Source: an uncultured Erysipelotrichaceae bacterium
GTDB taxonomy: Bacteria > Bacillota_I > Bacilli_A > Erysipelotrichales > Erysipelotrichaceae
Assembly: GCA_947167125.1 (NCBI GenBank)
Contig: CAMVGT010000001.1
Span: 1 to 64,000, forward strand
Direction of reading: 5' to 3'
Length of the DNA: 64,000 bases
Made by a program: the position numbers and the translations under genes. The notes under the pieces are model-generated. The model saw only the letters and a list, made by a program, of their open reading frames with translations, did not search any database and had not been told where the DNA came from. Shown in pieces: positions 9,815 to 20,500 of the stretch (its first letter is position 1; each line of letters opens with the position of its first letter).

Positions 9815-11146
9815 TCAGCGTACAAAGATTCCGCTGATCATGTAGTTGTACTTGACCGCGTAGTTGTAGTCTTCAATCAGGGTGACAACCGAATCCTTGG
9901 CAAGTTCTCTTGCCTTCATGGAAAGGGAGCCGTCTCTGACTTTGATATACTGCAGCGGCATGTACTGCTTTAACATGCTCATGGGGATATCGAGGGAATC
10001 GATATTTTCGAAAAGCTTTCTTCTCGCATTCTCTACAACCGGCAGAGACATGTAGTATCTGCTGCGGTCGGAGAAGGAATAGCTTCTCTTGATCTTCTTT
10101 TCAAGATCATTTCCGGTATAGTAGTTTTCCCAGTGCTTCGGATTGGAAAGCATTTCGTTTTCCAGGACTTCACGGAAATGGGAACGGTCCTTCGGATCTG
10201 TGATCAGTTCATCTTCAATGAAGCTGAGGGCATAGAGGCCTTCTCTTAACGCGAATGTCAGTGCGGGACCGACCTTGATGATCGCAATGCCGTCCTCAAC
10301 CATCTGCTTTAACATCGCTGCCGGCTGGTAGTCGGTGGAATGTCCTTCAAATACAATATCCGGATATTTCTTCAGCGCTCTGCAGAGTCCTTTTGCGGCA
10401 TCATGATCATAGAGATGGATTGTGTCATCGCCGAATTCGACACCGGGCTGTACGACAACGGCAATAATATAATCCCACGCATGATCAAGACCATGTCTGT
10501 GGAAGACTTCTTTATAAGCCATTAATGTGTGCTCAAAGTCTTTCGGATCGGTGATTTCCATTCCGGCGTCATCTTCATTGATTCCGCCCGGAACCGGTAC
10601 TTCCGAACCGATGACAAAGATCGGATGCATTTCATCCGGATTCTTTGCGAGCATTTCCTGATAGGCTTCCTCGCATGCTTCATAGAGGACTGCGCCTCTT
10701 TCCGCAACCACCATATCGGAAAGCTTTTCGGTTCTTGAATCATCGCCTAAGCGCATGGAAGTATCCAGATGGATCTTCTTATAGCCTGCTTTGACACACT
10801 GCTTTACCAGCACCTTGGCATTTTCCATCGCTTCCGCGGCGGGTCTGTCAACCCAGGGCAGAGGACCCATATGGTCGCCGCCGAGATAAATCTTGTCGCG
10901 GGAAATACCGAGCTTGTCGGCAATCTTATAAACATATTCGGTGAAATCCATCGGTGTCATATCCATGTATCCGCCGTTCTGGTTAACCTGGTTGGAGGTT
11001 GCCTCGATTAACGGCGCATCACCGAATCGCTGTGCCTGATCAAGAATTGCCTCAATTACAATCTTGTTTGCGCAGCAGAAGGAAGGAATACCGCAATGGA
11101 TGCCATGCTGGCGTTTGACAACCATCTCCTTCAAAGGATTATCCAT
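9815..11146 (-). CDS. GatZ/KbaZ-family protein (annotated class II D-tagatose-bisphosphate aldolase non-catalytic subunit; possible ketose-6-phosphate 4-epimerase)
   Basis: 'GIPSFCCANKIVIEAILDQAQRFGDAPLIEATSNQVNQNGGYMDMTPMDF...IYLGGDHMGPLPW...KIHLDTSMRLGDD' typical of the GatZ family. Confidence 0.85.
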   Translation of the reverse strand: MDNPLKEMVVKRQHGIHCGIPSFCCANKIVIEAILDQAQRFGDAPLIEATSNQVNQNGGYMDMTPMDFTEYVYKIADKLGISRDKIYLGGDHMGPLPWVDRPAAEAMENAKVLVKQCVKAGYKKIHLDTSMRLGDDSRTEKLSDMVVAERGAVLYEACEEAYQEMLAKNPDEMHPIFVIGSEVPVPGGINEDDAGMEITDPKDFEHTLMAYKEVFHRHGLDHAWDYIIAVVVQPGVEFGDDTIHLYDHDAAKGLCRALKKYPDIVFEGHSTDYQPAAMLKQMVEDGIAIIKVGPALTFALREGLYALSFIEDELITDPKDRSHFREVLENEMLSNPKHWENYYTGNDLEKKIKRSYSFSDRSRYYMSLPVVENARRKLFENIDSLDIPMSMLKQYMPLQYIKVRDGSLSMKARELAKDSVVTLIEDYNYAVKYNYMISGIFVR

Positions 11147-11148
11147 AT

Positions 11149-11874
11149 TCAGTTGTTCTCCTTTTCCATATCATCCGGGAAGAAATAATTGTCCGCCAGT
11201 GCCAGGAAGAGCTCCATATCATTGTGATATGTGATCTTCAGATTCAGCACACCTGCGTCAATTGCCTTCATCGGAATGCTGTGTGCAAGCGCAATCGCGC
11301 CTGCAGATGTCATCGTGCTTAATTCTTCATCCGAAGAATCGTGATAGATTGCATAGATGTCGCCGAAGCGGAATGCTTCGGGGGAAGCTCCTGCCACGAT
11401 GAACTGTCTGGGTTCCACGTTGGCAAGGAAGCCGTTTTCATCAATGCGGTAGACGGTATCGTAATTTCTTGCAGCTAAAGTCGCTCCTCCGAACTCTTTC
11501 ACTGCTTCTATAATACCATCCATTCCTTTTTCATCGACATAAGGATGTGTTGCGTCATGAATCATGACCACATCCTGATCACCGGCATATTCCTTTAATT
11601 TGTTCAGGCCGTTGCGCACTGACTGCGAGCGGTTTTCGCCGCCGCATACAACATGGAATTTCACATGTTTCAATGCCTTTGCGGACCATTCTTCGGCATA
11701 TTCGAACCAGTCCGCATGGGTGACAATGACGATGGAATCGACCTTGTCATAGCGGTCGAGTCTTTTCAGAATATAGGAGAAAAGAGGACGGTCATGGATC
11801 AGTGTATACTGTTTCGGTCTGTCTGCTCCGAACCGGGTTCCGGTTCCTCCCATCATAAGAAGAATATGATTCAT
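11149..11874 (-). CDS. IspD/TarI-like cytidylyltransferase (polyol-phosphate cytidylyltransferase candidate)
   Basis: 'MNHILLMMGGTGTRFGADRPKQYTLIHDRPLFSYIL' nucleotide-binding motif; 'VMIHDATHPYVDEKGMDGIIEAV'. Confidence 0.85.
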   Translation of the reverse strand: MNHILLMMGGTGTRFGADRPKQYTLIHDRPLFSYILKRLDRYDKVDSIVIVTHADWFEYAEEWSAKALKHVKFHVVCGGENRSQSVRNGLNKLKEYAGDQDVVMIHDATHPYVDEKGMDGIIEAVKEFGGATLAARNYDTVYRIDENGFLANVEPRQFIVAGASPEAFRFGDIYAIYHDSSDEELSTMTSAGAIALAHSIPMKAIDAGVLNLKITYHNDMELFLALADNYFFPDDMEKENN

Positions 11875-11880
11875 ATACTT

Positions 11881-12951
11881 TTATTCCTTTTCTTCCGACG
11901 CTTCATGCATCAGAACAATTCTGCCGTTAACCGGCTCACCGCTTTTCAGGATTTCCGTCACTTCTTCCGGATGTGTGACCGGAACTTTTTTATAAAGCAT
12001 TTCCGGATCAAAGATCAGTCTTCCGTCCGCGAAGCATTCGGAAGTCATCTGCCATTCATCGCCCGGGAACGGCGCGCAGCCGCTCATCCAGGAACCTGTG
12101 ATGAAGCATTCCTTGCGGTTGATATATTCCCATTCCCTCTGTGTGAGCGTGACTTCGCCTTTCGGCGTTCCGATCATGCAGATGGTTCCATGGTTTGCGA
12201 CAAGCTTGAGTGCCTGAACGATTGTCGGCTGGGCACCGACACATTCATAGACAAAATCAAAGCCTCTGCCTTCTGTCAGTTCATATGCCTTTTCGACAAA
12301 GAATTCATCCTTTGTTGTGACGGTTTCATCCGCTCCTGTTCTCTTGGCCAGCTCAAGACGCTTTTCATTGCGGTTGAACACAACGACCTTGCTTGCGCCG
12401 AGGATTCTTGCCCATTGCGCAGTGAGAATGCCGATGATGCCGCAGCCGATGACAGCTGCTGTCTTTCCTTTGATGTCGCCTGCCTGGCGGATGCCGTGGA
12501 TGGCAACGGAAGACGGCTCAAACAGCGCGCCGACTTCCCAGGGAATTGAGTCATCGATCTTTACCGCGTTTTTTTCCGGCAGAACAACATATTCGCCATA
12601 GCCGCCCTGTTCTCTTGAACCGATGAAGCTGTAATGCTTGCAGAGGGAATAATATCCCTTTTTGCAGTCTTCGCATTCCAGGCACGGGACAAGCGGAACC
12701 GCGGCGGTATGATCGCCCGGCTTCAGAGATGTCACGCCTTCACCGACCTCTGTGATATAGCCGGAGAATTCATGGCCGAGGACAATCGGATAATAATGGG
12801 CGCCGTTGGATGTGATACGCGGCATATCGGAACCGCATACGCCGCAGGCGCATACCTTCATTTTGACATAGCCCGGCTTTACCTGAGGCTCAGGCCATTC
12901 TTCATATCGCAGATCATAATTGCCGTGCAGTACTGCTGCTTTCATATACAA
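11881..12951 (-). CDS. Zn-dependent medium-chain dehydrogenase, GatD (galactitol-1-phosphate 5-dehydrogenase)/TarJ-like
   Basis: 'CGVCGSDMPRITSNGAHYYPIVLGHEFSGYITEVGEGV...PCLECEDCKKGYYSLCKHYSFIGSREQGGYGEYV'; Zn-binding Cys cluster; Rossmann 'AAVIGCGIIGIL'. Confidence 0.87.
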   Translation of the reverse strand: MYMKAAVLHGNYDLRYEEWPEPQVKPGYVKMKVCACGVCGSDMPRITSNGAHYYPIVLGHEFSGYITEVGEGVTSLKPGDHTAAVPLVPCLECEDCKKGYYSLCKHYSFIGSREQGGYGEYVVLPEKNAVKIDDSIPWEVGALFEPSSVAIHGIRQAGDIKGKTAAVIGCGIIGILTAQWARILGASKVVVFNRNEKRLELAKRTGADETVTTKDEFFVEKAYELTEGRGFDFVYECVGAQPTIVQALKLVANHGTICMIGTPKGEVTLTQREWEYINRKECFITGSWMSGCAPFPGDEWQMTSECFADGRLIFDPEMLYKKVPVTHPEEVTEILKSGEPVNGRIVLMHEASEEKE

Positions 12952-12967
12952 CCCTCCCTGCGCCTGT

Positions 12968-13870
12968 TTACTTCTTCAGCTTTACAGGCGGATAGAAAAT
13001 ATGACGTTCCCGCTTTTCAACCGGCGGGATTTCCATGTAGTTTCCGTACAGTGCCTTCATATAGGTTTCAAAATCCTTCGGGATCTGCGCGACTCTCTGT
13101 GCAAACGGATGGTCAATCAGTTCGCAGAATCCGCTTCTTTCATAGATCTCGCCGAAGAAATTCTTTCTTCCGGTCGGCACTGCCACATATTTCGACGCAT
13201 GATTCTTGCAGCGGGAATTCCATTCGTCCGCCTTCTTCACCCATTTGTCGAGACTTCTGAAGCTGAGAAGCGTTCCGATGGCAATCTTTGTTTTTGTCAT
13301 CTTTTCCAGCTTCGCATTTCCCTGCGCAATCCACAGGAACCAGTCTTTATACTGTCTGAACTTGCGGCAGGAAACCGCAAATCCGAAATACATGCATACA
13401 GTTCCGTGAATCATTCTCATGACTTTACTGTCATATGTATTTTCAATCGGGAAAATATCGACACAGACACCGGTCTCATCCGTCCACATGTCATCCCTGG
13501 ATTTCAGGCATGTGTCCTTGAGACGGATATGCGCCATCAGCAGAGAATAGCCCCTTGTCTTTCCCGGAATATGGATCCAGTACTTATCAGAAAATTCCTT
13601 TTCAAAAGCCGGAAGGAATTTTTCATAATTCTCTCTGGTGAAGTTGATGTCCATATCATCATCCCAGGGAATAAAGCCGTTATGACGCACTGCGCCGAGC
13701 ACGCTTCCTCCCCCGAGGAATACCGGGATGCTGTATTTTTCACAGACATAAGCGATGTCGTCATAGATGGAAAGCAGAACATCCTGCAGTTCCCTGATTT
13801 CTTCATCGCTCAGTTTGATGATATTTTCATTTTCAAGTGTTTTATAAGCATCAAATGTCGAAAGCTTCAT
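12968..13870 (-). CDS. LicD-family phosphotransferase
   Basis: 'FLGGGSVLGAVRHNGFIPWDDDMDINFTRENYEKFLPAFEKEF' LicD signature. Confidence 0.88.
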   Translation of the reverse strand: MKLSTFDAYKTLENENIIKLSDEEIRELQDVLLSIYDDIAYVCEKYSIPVFLGGGSVLGAVRHNGFIPWDDDMDINFTRENYEKFLPAFEKEFSDKYWIHIPGKTRGYSLLMAHIRLKDTCLKSRDDMWTDETGVCVDIFPIENTYDSKVMRMIHGTVCMYFGFAVSCRKFRQYKDWFLWIAQGNAKLEKMTKTKIAIGTLLSFRSLDKWVKKADEWNSRCKNHASKYVAVPTGRKNFFGEIYERSGFCELIDHPFAQRVAQIPKDFETYMKALYGNYMEIPPVEKRERHIFYPPVKLKK

Positions 13871-14829
13871 GATGCGTCTCCCTGTGAACGGTAAGGTTCA
13901 TCGAGCATTTCCGGGCAGTTTTTGAGGATGATATTCATCGCCGCCTGAATGGCGGAATCCTTTGTGCCCTTTTCCAGAATGCTTTCCAGCTTCTGTGCTT
14001 CCGTTTTCATCTTCTCTTCTTTTTCCAGCTGTTGGCGGATTTTAAAGCGCTCAGCCAGTTCATGAATATCCTGTTCATTTTTCGGAAGCTTTTTGGTGAT
14101 CAGGAATTCTTCATAAGCATCGCATGCAGTTTCCGGATCGTCAGTAAAGAGAATCTGATTGCCATGGTCCAGCCAAAGAATCTTATTGCACAGTTCACGG
14201 ACCTGGCTGACCGAGTGGGAAACCAGAATGCCGGTTACACCGCCGGAAAGAATTTCCTTCATGCGGGCACCGGACTTTTTGCGGAAAGCACCGTCACCGA
14301 CACTTAATACTTCATCAAGAATCAGAATATCCGGATTGACCAGGCAGGCAATCGAAAAAGCCAGTCTGCTTTTCATACCGGAAGAAAGCTGCTTGAACAG
14401 ATATTCTTCGAAGTTTTCCAGTTCTGCAAAATGGATGATCTCCTCATATTTGGAATCCATGAATTCTCTTGTATATCCGAGCATCGCACCGCGCAGATAT
14501 GCATTTTCCTTAACGGTCATGTCATTATCAAAACCGCTTGCCAGTTCCAGCAGAGCAGCGATATTGCCATCCGTTTTAATCGATCCCTTTCCCGGCAACA
14601 TGATCCCGGTAATTGCCTTTAAAAGTGTGCTTTTTCCGGCACCGTTGGAACCGACAATGCCGAGCATATCTCCCTTTTCCAAAGAGAAGGTAATATCCTT
14701 GTCGGCATAGAATTCCTTGACATTGTAGGTACCTGTCAGCCTGCGCATGACATATTCCTTTAAACCGATCGCTTTTAAATCACCGGTAATATATTTGATT
14801 GTGACATCCTTACATTCAATGACTGCCAT
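13867..14829 (-). CDS. Polysaccharide/teichoic-acid ABC exporter ATPase (TagH/Wzt-like)
   Basis: Walker A 'GIVGSNGAGKSTLLKAI', signature 'LSSGMKSRLAFSIA', Walker B 'PDILILDEVLSVGD'; ATGA overlap with licD. Confidence 0.92.
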   Translation of the reverse strand: MAVIECKDVTIKYITGDLKAIGLKEYVMRRLTGTYNVKEFYADKDITFSLEKGDMLGIVGSNGAGKSTLLKAITGIMLPGKGSIKTDGNIAALLELASGFDNDMTVKENAYLRGAMLGYTREFMDSKYEEIIHFAELENFEEYLFKQLSSGMKSRLAFSIACLVNPDILILDEVLSVGDGAFRKKSGARMKEILSGGVTGILVSHSVSQVRELCNKILWLDHGNQILFTDDPETACDAYEEFLITKKLPKNEQDIHELAERFKIRQQLEKEEKMKTEAQKLESILEKGTKDSAIQAAMNIILKNCPEMLDEPYRSQGDAS

Positions 14830-14838
14830 GATTTCACC

Positions 14839-15639
14839 TCAGATGTAATAGATAAACTGATGATTGTATTTCTTATACATATGCAGTCCGAATAAGAGGA
14901 AGAATAACGCATAGAAAATCATCAATGCATGATACTGAAGGGACGGAATAATACCGTCGATGGTAATCATGCGGAAATATTTGATAATGACATAAACCGG
15001 ATTGAGCAGGAAAATGCTCTGCATTTTTGCGCCGAAGCGGTCAACTGTATAGAAGATTGCCGACACATAGTTCAGCAATGTCAGAAATACATCATATAAA
15101 TATTCCGTATCGCGGAAGAAGATGTTCCAGACGGAAAGAATCATGCCGATGCCGATGTTCATGACCAGCTCACAGGCAATCGGGAAGATTAAAAGCAGGA
15201 AATGCCATCCGAACTGGATATGATCAAAGATGCAGAAAATCAGAAACAGGCCGATTGTCAGAAGGAAATTGACAAAGGCCGAAACATTTCTGCTCAGAAT
15301 AAACATATATTTGGGCAGGTTGATCTTTGTGATGATTGAGGCATTGGCAAGAAGTGAAGTCATTCCCTTCTTGGTGGCCTCTTTATAAAAGGACATCACA
15401 ATAACGCCGGCAAACATATAGATTGTAAAATGCGGGGTGTTTCTGCCGAAGATCTGGGTGAATACCACCTTCAGGATCAGAAGCGTTAACAGCGGTGAAA
15501 GAACACTCCATGCCATACCGAGTGTTGTCCGCTTATATCTCTGCCGGAAATCGCGTTTGACCAGTTCTTCAAACAGGAACTGATTCTTCGCAAAGCGGCG
15601 GATTGACTGTTTGGTTTCTCTTAATACTGTCATATACAA
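14839..15639 (-). CDS. Polysaccharide/teichoic-acid ABC exporter permease (TagG/Wzm-like)
   Basis: 'ELVKRDFRQRYKRTTLGMAWSVLSPLLTLLILKVVF...' ABC-2 type permease signature, multiple TM segments. Confidence 0.9.
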   Translation of the reverse strand: MYMTVLRETKQSIRRFAKNQFLFEELVKRDFRQRYKRTTLGMAWSVLSPLLTLLILKVVFTQIFGRNTPHFTIYMFAGVIVMSFYKEATKKGMTSLLANASIITKINLPKYMFILSRNVSAFVNFLLTIGLFLIFCIFDHIQFGWHFLLLIFPIACELVMNIGIGMILSVWNIFFRDTEYLYDVFLTLLNYVSAIFYTVDRFGAKMQSIFLLNPVYVIIKYFRMITIDGIIPSLQYHALMIFYALFFLLFGLHMYKKYNHQFIYYI

Positions 15640-15940
15640 AGCTCACGGATGTCATTATTATACCATCCGTACTGTCTCCTTCGCTTGAAAGCACACATTA
15701 TTATAGCTTTCCTGTGTGCCATTTCAAAGAGTTTGTCATTTTCATCCTGTGCCGCATGATCCGTTCATCGTCATAAAGCAGAGAATCTCTGCAGAAACTG
15801 TGTTTTATGATCAGATGCGGCTAAAACAGAAATCGGCCGAAACTTTGAAATATCTGAAGTTTAGAATCATAAAAAACCGGCTTTCGGGAACCATGGCACC
15901 TGCTGCCTGATTCATCCGTACGGCCGGGTTTTCTCTTTGT

Positions 15941-16711
15941 TTATTGTTTGGATACGTAATCAATATAATATCTGTATTTGAGATAGCGCATGATTTCAAC
16001 AAACGCTGTATTGGATGCTTCATCATCCCCGGCAAATGGAAGATGGAAAATCATATGCTGATCAGTACCGGCGGGGAAGGAATCTCTTCCGGTCATGACA
16101 ACCGTTCTGGAAAAGCGGTCCTGCAGTTCATCAAATTCATTGCGGCAGTAGTCAATCAGTCTTCCGGTAAAGGAAATCATGACAATCATCGCACTGCTGT
16201 CTTCATTGGGCAGCTCCAGCCTCCTGACTACCGGTGCGGTATAGAAACATTTTCCCAGCTCAATCATATCTTCCTGGTAATGCAGGGTGATCGCTTCCGG
16301 GAAAACTGCACCGATGATGACAATGCGCGGTGCTTCATCTATCATCCGGTTCAGCTTTTCACACTCTTCGATAAATTCATCCCGGTCAAAAGAAGGACCG
16401 ATCAGATATGCGATATTGGCGAGAAGCTTCTCTTCATCAACAATCTCCATATGGTGTGAGATCTGCGCCCTGCGGATATCGTGATTGGTGGAAAGATAGG
16501 TTTTGAGCTCATTGAAAGAACGGAATCCGAGATTCTTGCAATATCTGTTGATGGTTGATGTATTGCAGAAGCTGTACTCCGCAAGTTCCTGTGCCTTTAA
16601 TGCCGGGAAATCCCGGTAGTGAATCAGGATCTGTCTGGTAATTTCCCGGGAAGTGTTATCCGTTACCGGATTATTGAGAATTGCCAGCAGAATGGAAATC
16701 AATGTGTTCAT
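15941..16711 (-). CDS. RpiR/MurR-family transcriptional regulator (HTH + degenerate SIS)
   Basis: 'KAQELAEYSFCNTSTINRYCKNLGFRSFNELKTYL' RpiR HTH; C-terminal SIS-like fold. Confidence 0.8.
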   Translation of the reverse strand: MNTLISILLAILNNPVTDNTSREITRQILIHYRDFPALKAQELAEYSFCNTSTINRYCKNLGFRSFNELKTYLSTNHDIRRAQISHHMEIVDEEKLLANIAYLIGPSFDRDEFIEECEKLNRMIDEAPRIVIIGAVFPEAITLHYQEDMIELGKCFYTAPVVRRLELPNEDSSAMIVMISFTGRLIDYCRNEFDELQDRFSRTVVMTGRDSFPAGTDQHMIFHLPFAGDDEASNTAFVEIMRYLKYRYYIDYVSKQ

Positions 16712-16738
16712 TCAAACCCCCTCTTTGTTGGGAAAGAC

Positions 16739-16772
16739 CAGGAGAATCCGGCATGATATGCAGATTCTCCTG
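16739..16772 (-). terminator. Hairpin downstream of the small lipoprotein gene
   Basis: 10-bp inverted repeat CAGGAGAATC...GATTCTCCTG; only a weak U-tract on the minus strand. Confidence 0.5.
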
Positions 16773-16780
16773 TTTTCATA

Positions 16781-17149
16781 TTATTGATTCTTTGTAAAAA
16801 CATAGATAACAGCGCCGTCTGCAGAAAATTCAATGACTCCGCTATCATATGTGAAAGTACAGTCCGTACCGTCCATACTGATTATCATCGCTTCTGAATC
16901 ATAAGTAAAGCTGTTTTGGTTTCCGTTTGCGGTCATCGTGCCGGTTCCGTCTTCATTCAGTACCAGTTCCCCTGTAAGGCCAAGGGATGACGGATCCTGC
17001 TGTGTTCCTTCTTCACCGGCATCCTTCAAAGCGGTCAGAGTGTATGTACCGCTGAGATCTGCCGCAGTTTTACTGCCGCATGCACAGAGGCTGACAGTCA
17101 GAAAAAGAACCAGCGAAACAGAAAATATCATTCGGATCAGATGCTTCAT
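16781..17149 (-). CDS. Small lipoprotein, lipocalin-like beta-rich domain
   Basis: Lipobox 'LTVSLCACGSK'; 'LSGTYTLTALKDAG...GELVLNEDGTGTMT'. Confidence 0.75.
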   Translation of the reverse strand: MKHLIRMIFSVSLVLFLTVSLCACGSKTAADLSGTYTLTALKDAGEEGTQQDPSSLGLTGELVLNEDGTGTMTANGNQNSFTYDSEAMIISMDGTDCTFTYDSGVIEFSADGAVIYVFTKNQ

Positions 17150-17440
17150 TTTTGTGCTCCCCTTTTTCGCATACGTATTCTAGCATGGAAAAGATCCCAT
17201 TAAAATGAAATCGCTTACGTGAAACGTTTTACATATGCTTTTCCTTATAAAAAAAGCGTCCGGTGATCCGCAGTTCAGGTTCCGCTCATCCCTGCTGAAA
17301 TTCCGGACATGTCTCCAAGACTTATCAATTATATGCATGCAGAAATATTTTTTTCAACGTACGTGCCTGATGCGTCATGCGCAAACATTGAAACGTGTAC
17401 AGAATTTCTGCACATCCCGGATGTATCCGGCAAACAGTAA

Positions 17441-17483
17441 AAAAGGCAATGCCTCTGGATTTCTCCATTGTACATTGCCTTTT
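17441..17483 (-). terminator. Terminator of the S8 protease gene
   Basis: Stem AAAAGGCAATG/CATTGCCTTTT; minus strand continues in TTTTTT. Confidence 0.75.
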
Positions 17484-17505
17484 AATCCGTTCAGTTCAGT
17501 ACCGA

Positions 17506-20500
17506 TTACTTAGCGTATCTGTACATGAATGTAACGATGTGTTCTCTTAAGCAGTCGAGCTTCGGTCCGAATCCGCCGGCATGCTCACCTTCGGAGTATC
17601 CCTTGGCGATTCCGTTTTCGTTAGCCCAGAGAGCTGCAGTGTAGTAGTAGTCACTGACAGATACATCGTTGAACGCATTTGTCTTTGTCTTGGCAGCCGG
17701 CTTGCCTGCGACTCTCCAGAGGAATGTCACTGCATGTTCTCTCAAGCATGTGTCATCCGGTCTGAATGTGCCGTCGTCATAACCCTTAGTGATACCCTTC
17801 TCAGCTGCCCAGAGGACTGCCTTGTAGTAGTATGCACTGCTGTCGACATCAGAGAATGCGGAAGCTGTGCTCTTAGGCTCAGGCTTGCCGGACAGTCTCC
17901 AGAGGAATGTAACCATCTGAGCTCTTGTCGCAACTTCGCCCGGTCTGAATTCTCTTGCCAGTCCGTCAGCATCTGTGAAGCCGTTTGTGATGCCCTTTTC
18001 AACTGCCCAGTATACAGGAGCGCTGTAGTACTTGCCTTCTGCAGGTACGTCTGTGAACAGAACTCTTACGCTTGCTGTAGCCTTGAGACCGTTTGTTGTT
18101 GTTCCGGTGATTTCAGTTGTACCAACCTTGACACCGAAGACGTTGCCGTTCTTATCGACAGTCGCGATCTTTTCGTCAGCGCTTGTCCATGTGATCTGCT
18201 TGCTGTTGCAGTTTTCAGGTTCGATTGTCGCTGTCAGAGCTGCTGTCTCACCGACTGCAACTGTCAGATCTTCAGCATCGAGAGTGATCGCTGTCGGATC
18301 GATCGGATCCGGAGTGATTCCGCCGTGATCGCCGAATGTGACAGTCTCGCTTGTGCCAGGCTTTTCATCATTCTCTTCATCAGTTGTGATGACGATCTCA
18401 GTAACACTGTCGTCGAGCTTCTTGAATGTCAGATCTGCAACATTGCTTCCTTCAGGCAGAGCTTCTGCGCTGATGAAGCCGATCTTAACGATTCCGTCTT
18501 CTGCTGTGTTGATTGCACTGTACTTGTCAATGCCTTCAGCCTTAACCAGTTCAACTGCTTCCGGATCATATTCGACTGTGAAGAGTCCGTTTGTATCAGC
18601 GGTATTTGTTGTAACTGTGATTGTAGCTTCGGAAATGCCTGCATTTGTGGAATTGGTTCCTGCAGATTCCTTCTTCAGGTTGATGACTTCATCATCGCCC
18701 TTGACTGTTTCGACTGTGTTGAGTCCGCCCTTTGCGGCTTTCTTTGTCGGAGCGAGCTTTGTAACAGACTTGGTAGCTGCTGCTTCGATAGCCGCATTTG
18801 TCTTTGCAGGTGAAGAAGCGGCGGACTGACCTACTGTGTAGTTGCCTGCTTCATACAGACCGCCTACAGGCCATACGCCGTCAGCGAAGTAACCGACAGA
18901 CCAGATGTTGCCGATGTTGTAGAGGTCTTCAACCATAACGAGTTCAACCTTGTTGTCTGCTTCATTGAATCTGGAGTAGAACAGGTTTGTTCCGTCATAG
19001 TACAGAGACTGGAAGTAAGGCAGATCTACAGGATCAGCGATTGTGCCGACTGCAGAAACGTTGAATCTGGAGAAGCTTCCGTTATAAGGCAGGAAGCCTG
19101 TGTTATAGACTGTGCCTGCTTCATCAATGAAGAATACCCAGTCAGTGTTGCCATATGTAGGATGAGCATACTGCTCTTCATATGCGATACCTACGATGTA
19201 GTTGCCGCCTGTGAAGCTTGCCATATCGAAGACACCTTCATACTGACCAGTTGTCTTGTTGATGATCAGAACATATGTTCCGTAAGCTGCGAGCATCTTA
19301 TCTGAACCAAGGCTCGGTGCCTTGCAGATGTCCATGTAGCCGATTTCGGATTCCGGACCGACTGCTGTAGCTGTATATGTGGATTCATCAATTGTGTACA
19401 GGGTGGTAGCCCATGTATCAGAATCGAAGGAAGCCGCATACAATGTGCCGTTTTCATCATAAGCTGCAGATGCGAGCGCGAGTCTCATGGAACCGGAGAG
19501 CTTGTCATAGTTCGGCAGGTTGTTTGTGTTGAAACCGCTGAACCATACTTCGCCGTTTTCATCCCAGACAATACCATTCAGCGGAATGTCGAATGTCTTG
19601 ACGATGACTGCTGCGGAAGCGGAAGCCTCAGGATCTGCGACAGCTGTTGCTGTAACAGTTGTTGTGCCTTCCTTGAGACCTGTGATAATGCCGTCTTCAT
19701 CAACAGTTGCGATTGTTTCATCTTCAATGGACCACTTGACGGAATCATCGATTCCCCAAGGACCTACAGTAGCTGTAACCTTTGCTGTGGAGTTGAGAAG
19801 AACGTTAACTTCATCAGTGTCGAGTTCGACTGTTACATCGTTTGCGAATTCTTCAGCACCGTTGAGGTTGACCTTATAAATTGTTTCATTTGCAGCATAG
19901 TCATAAACCGCTACATAGATGTGTGCAGGTGTTTCATCATCTACAGGGAAGTCGTAAACATTTGTTTCACCCTTGGCAGCATCCTCCTTGGCACCATATG
20001 CGCCGAGCAGGTTGTCGTCTTCATCGAACAGGCCGACTGCAGCGATATATTCGTTATCCTGGATTGTAACAACGAGGTCTGTGAACTTCTGTGTCTTGTA
20101 GTCATAGATCAGAGCAACTGCTTCGTCACCGACGAATTCAGGAGCTGTGTTATCTACAACAACCGGCAGAGTCATAGCGTTCTTTTCAGATACGCCTTCC
20201 CAGTCGATATTGCCATACGGATCGGAATAGTATTCAGGAGCTGTGAAGTACTTCAGTGTGAGAGCTGTTCCTTCTTCAACATTCTTTGCCTGCCAGCCGA
20301 GGTTAGCGGAAGCAGTTGTGGAACGCCATTCAGCGCCGTTCGGATAGTAGTATGTCGCATAGGAGCTGCCGAATGTCTTTTCGTCAATGACTTCACCGTC
20401 TTCATCTTCTACCACGAACTTCGCACCGGAAGCGTTGCGGATCAGTGTGTAGTTCAGAGATGCGACTGTATCCTTTGCGTTGATTGCATTTCTTTCAGGA

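Noticed and set aside
9606-9845. Small ORFs on both strands between terminator and GatZ
   Set aside because: No RBS support or recognisable motif; low-complexity intergenic region
11653-12549. 298-aa plus-strand ORF opposite the cytidylyltransferase/dehydrogenase genes
   Set aside because: Fully antisense to two well-supported genes; no motif
17206-17219. cre-like site TGAAATCGCTTACG upstream of the small lipoprotein
   Set aside because: Partial match to the CcpA consensus only; chance occurrence likely without promoter data
17581-18813. 410-aa plus-strand ORF opposite the protease C-terminus
   Set aside because: Antisense shadow of the SLH/Big2/cohesin region; Cys-rich artefact of codon usage
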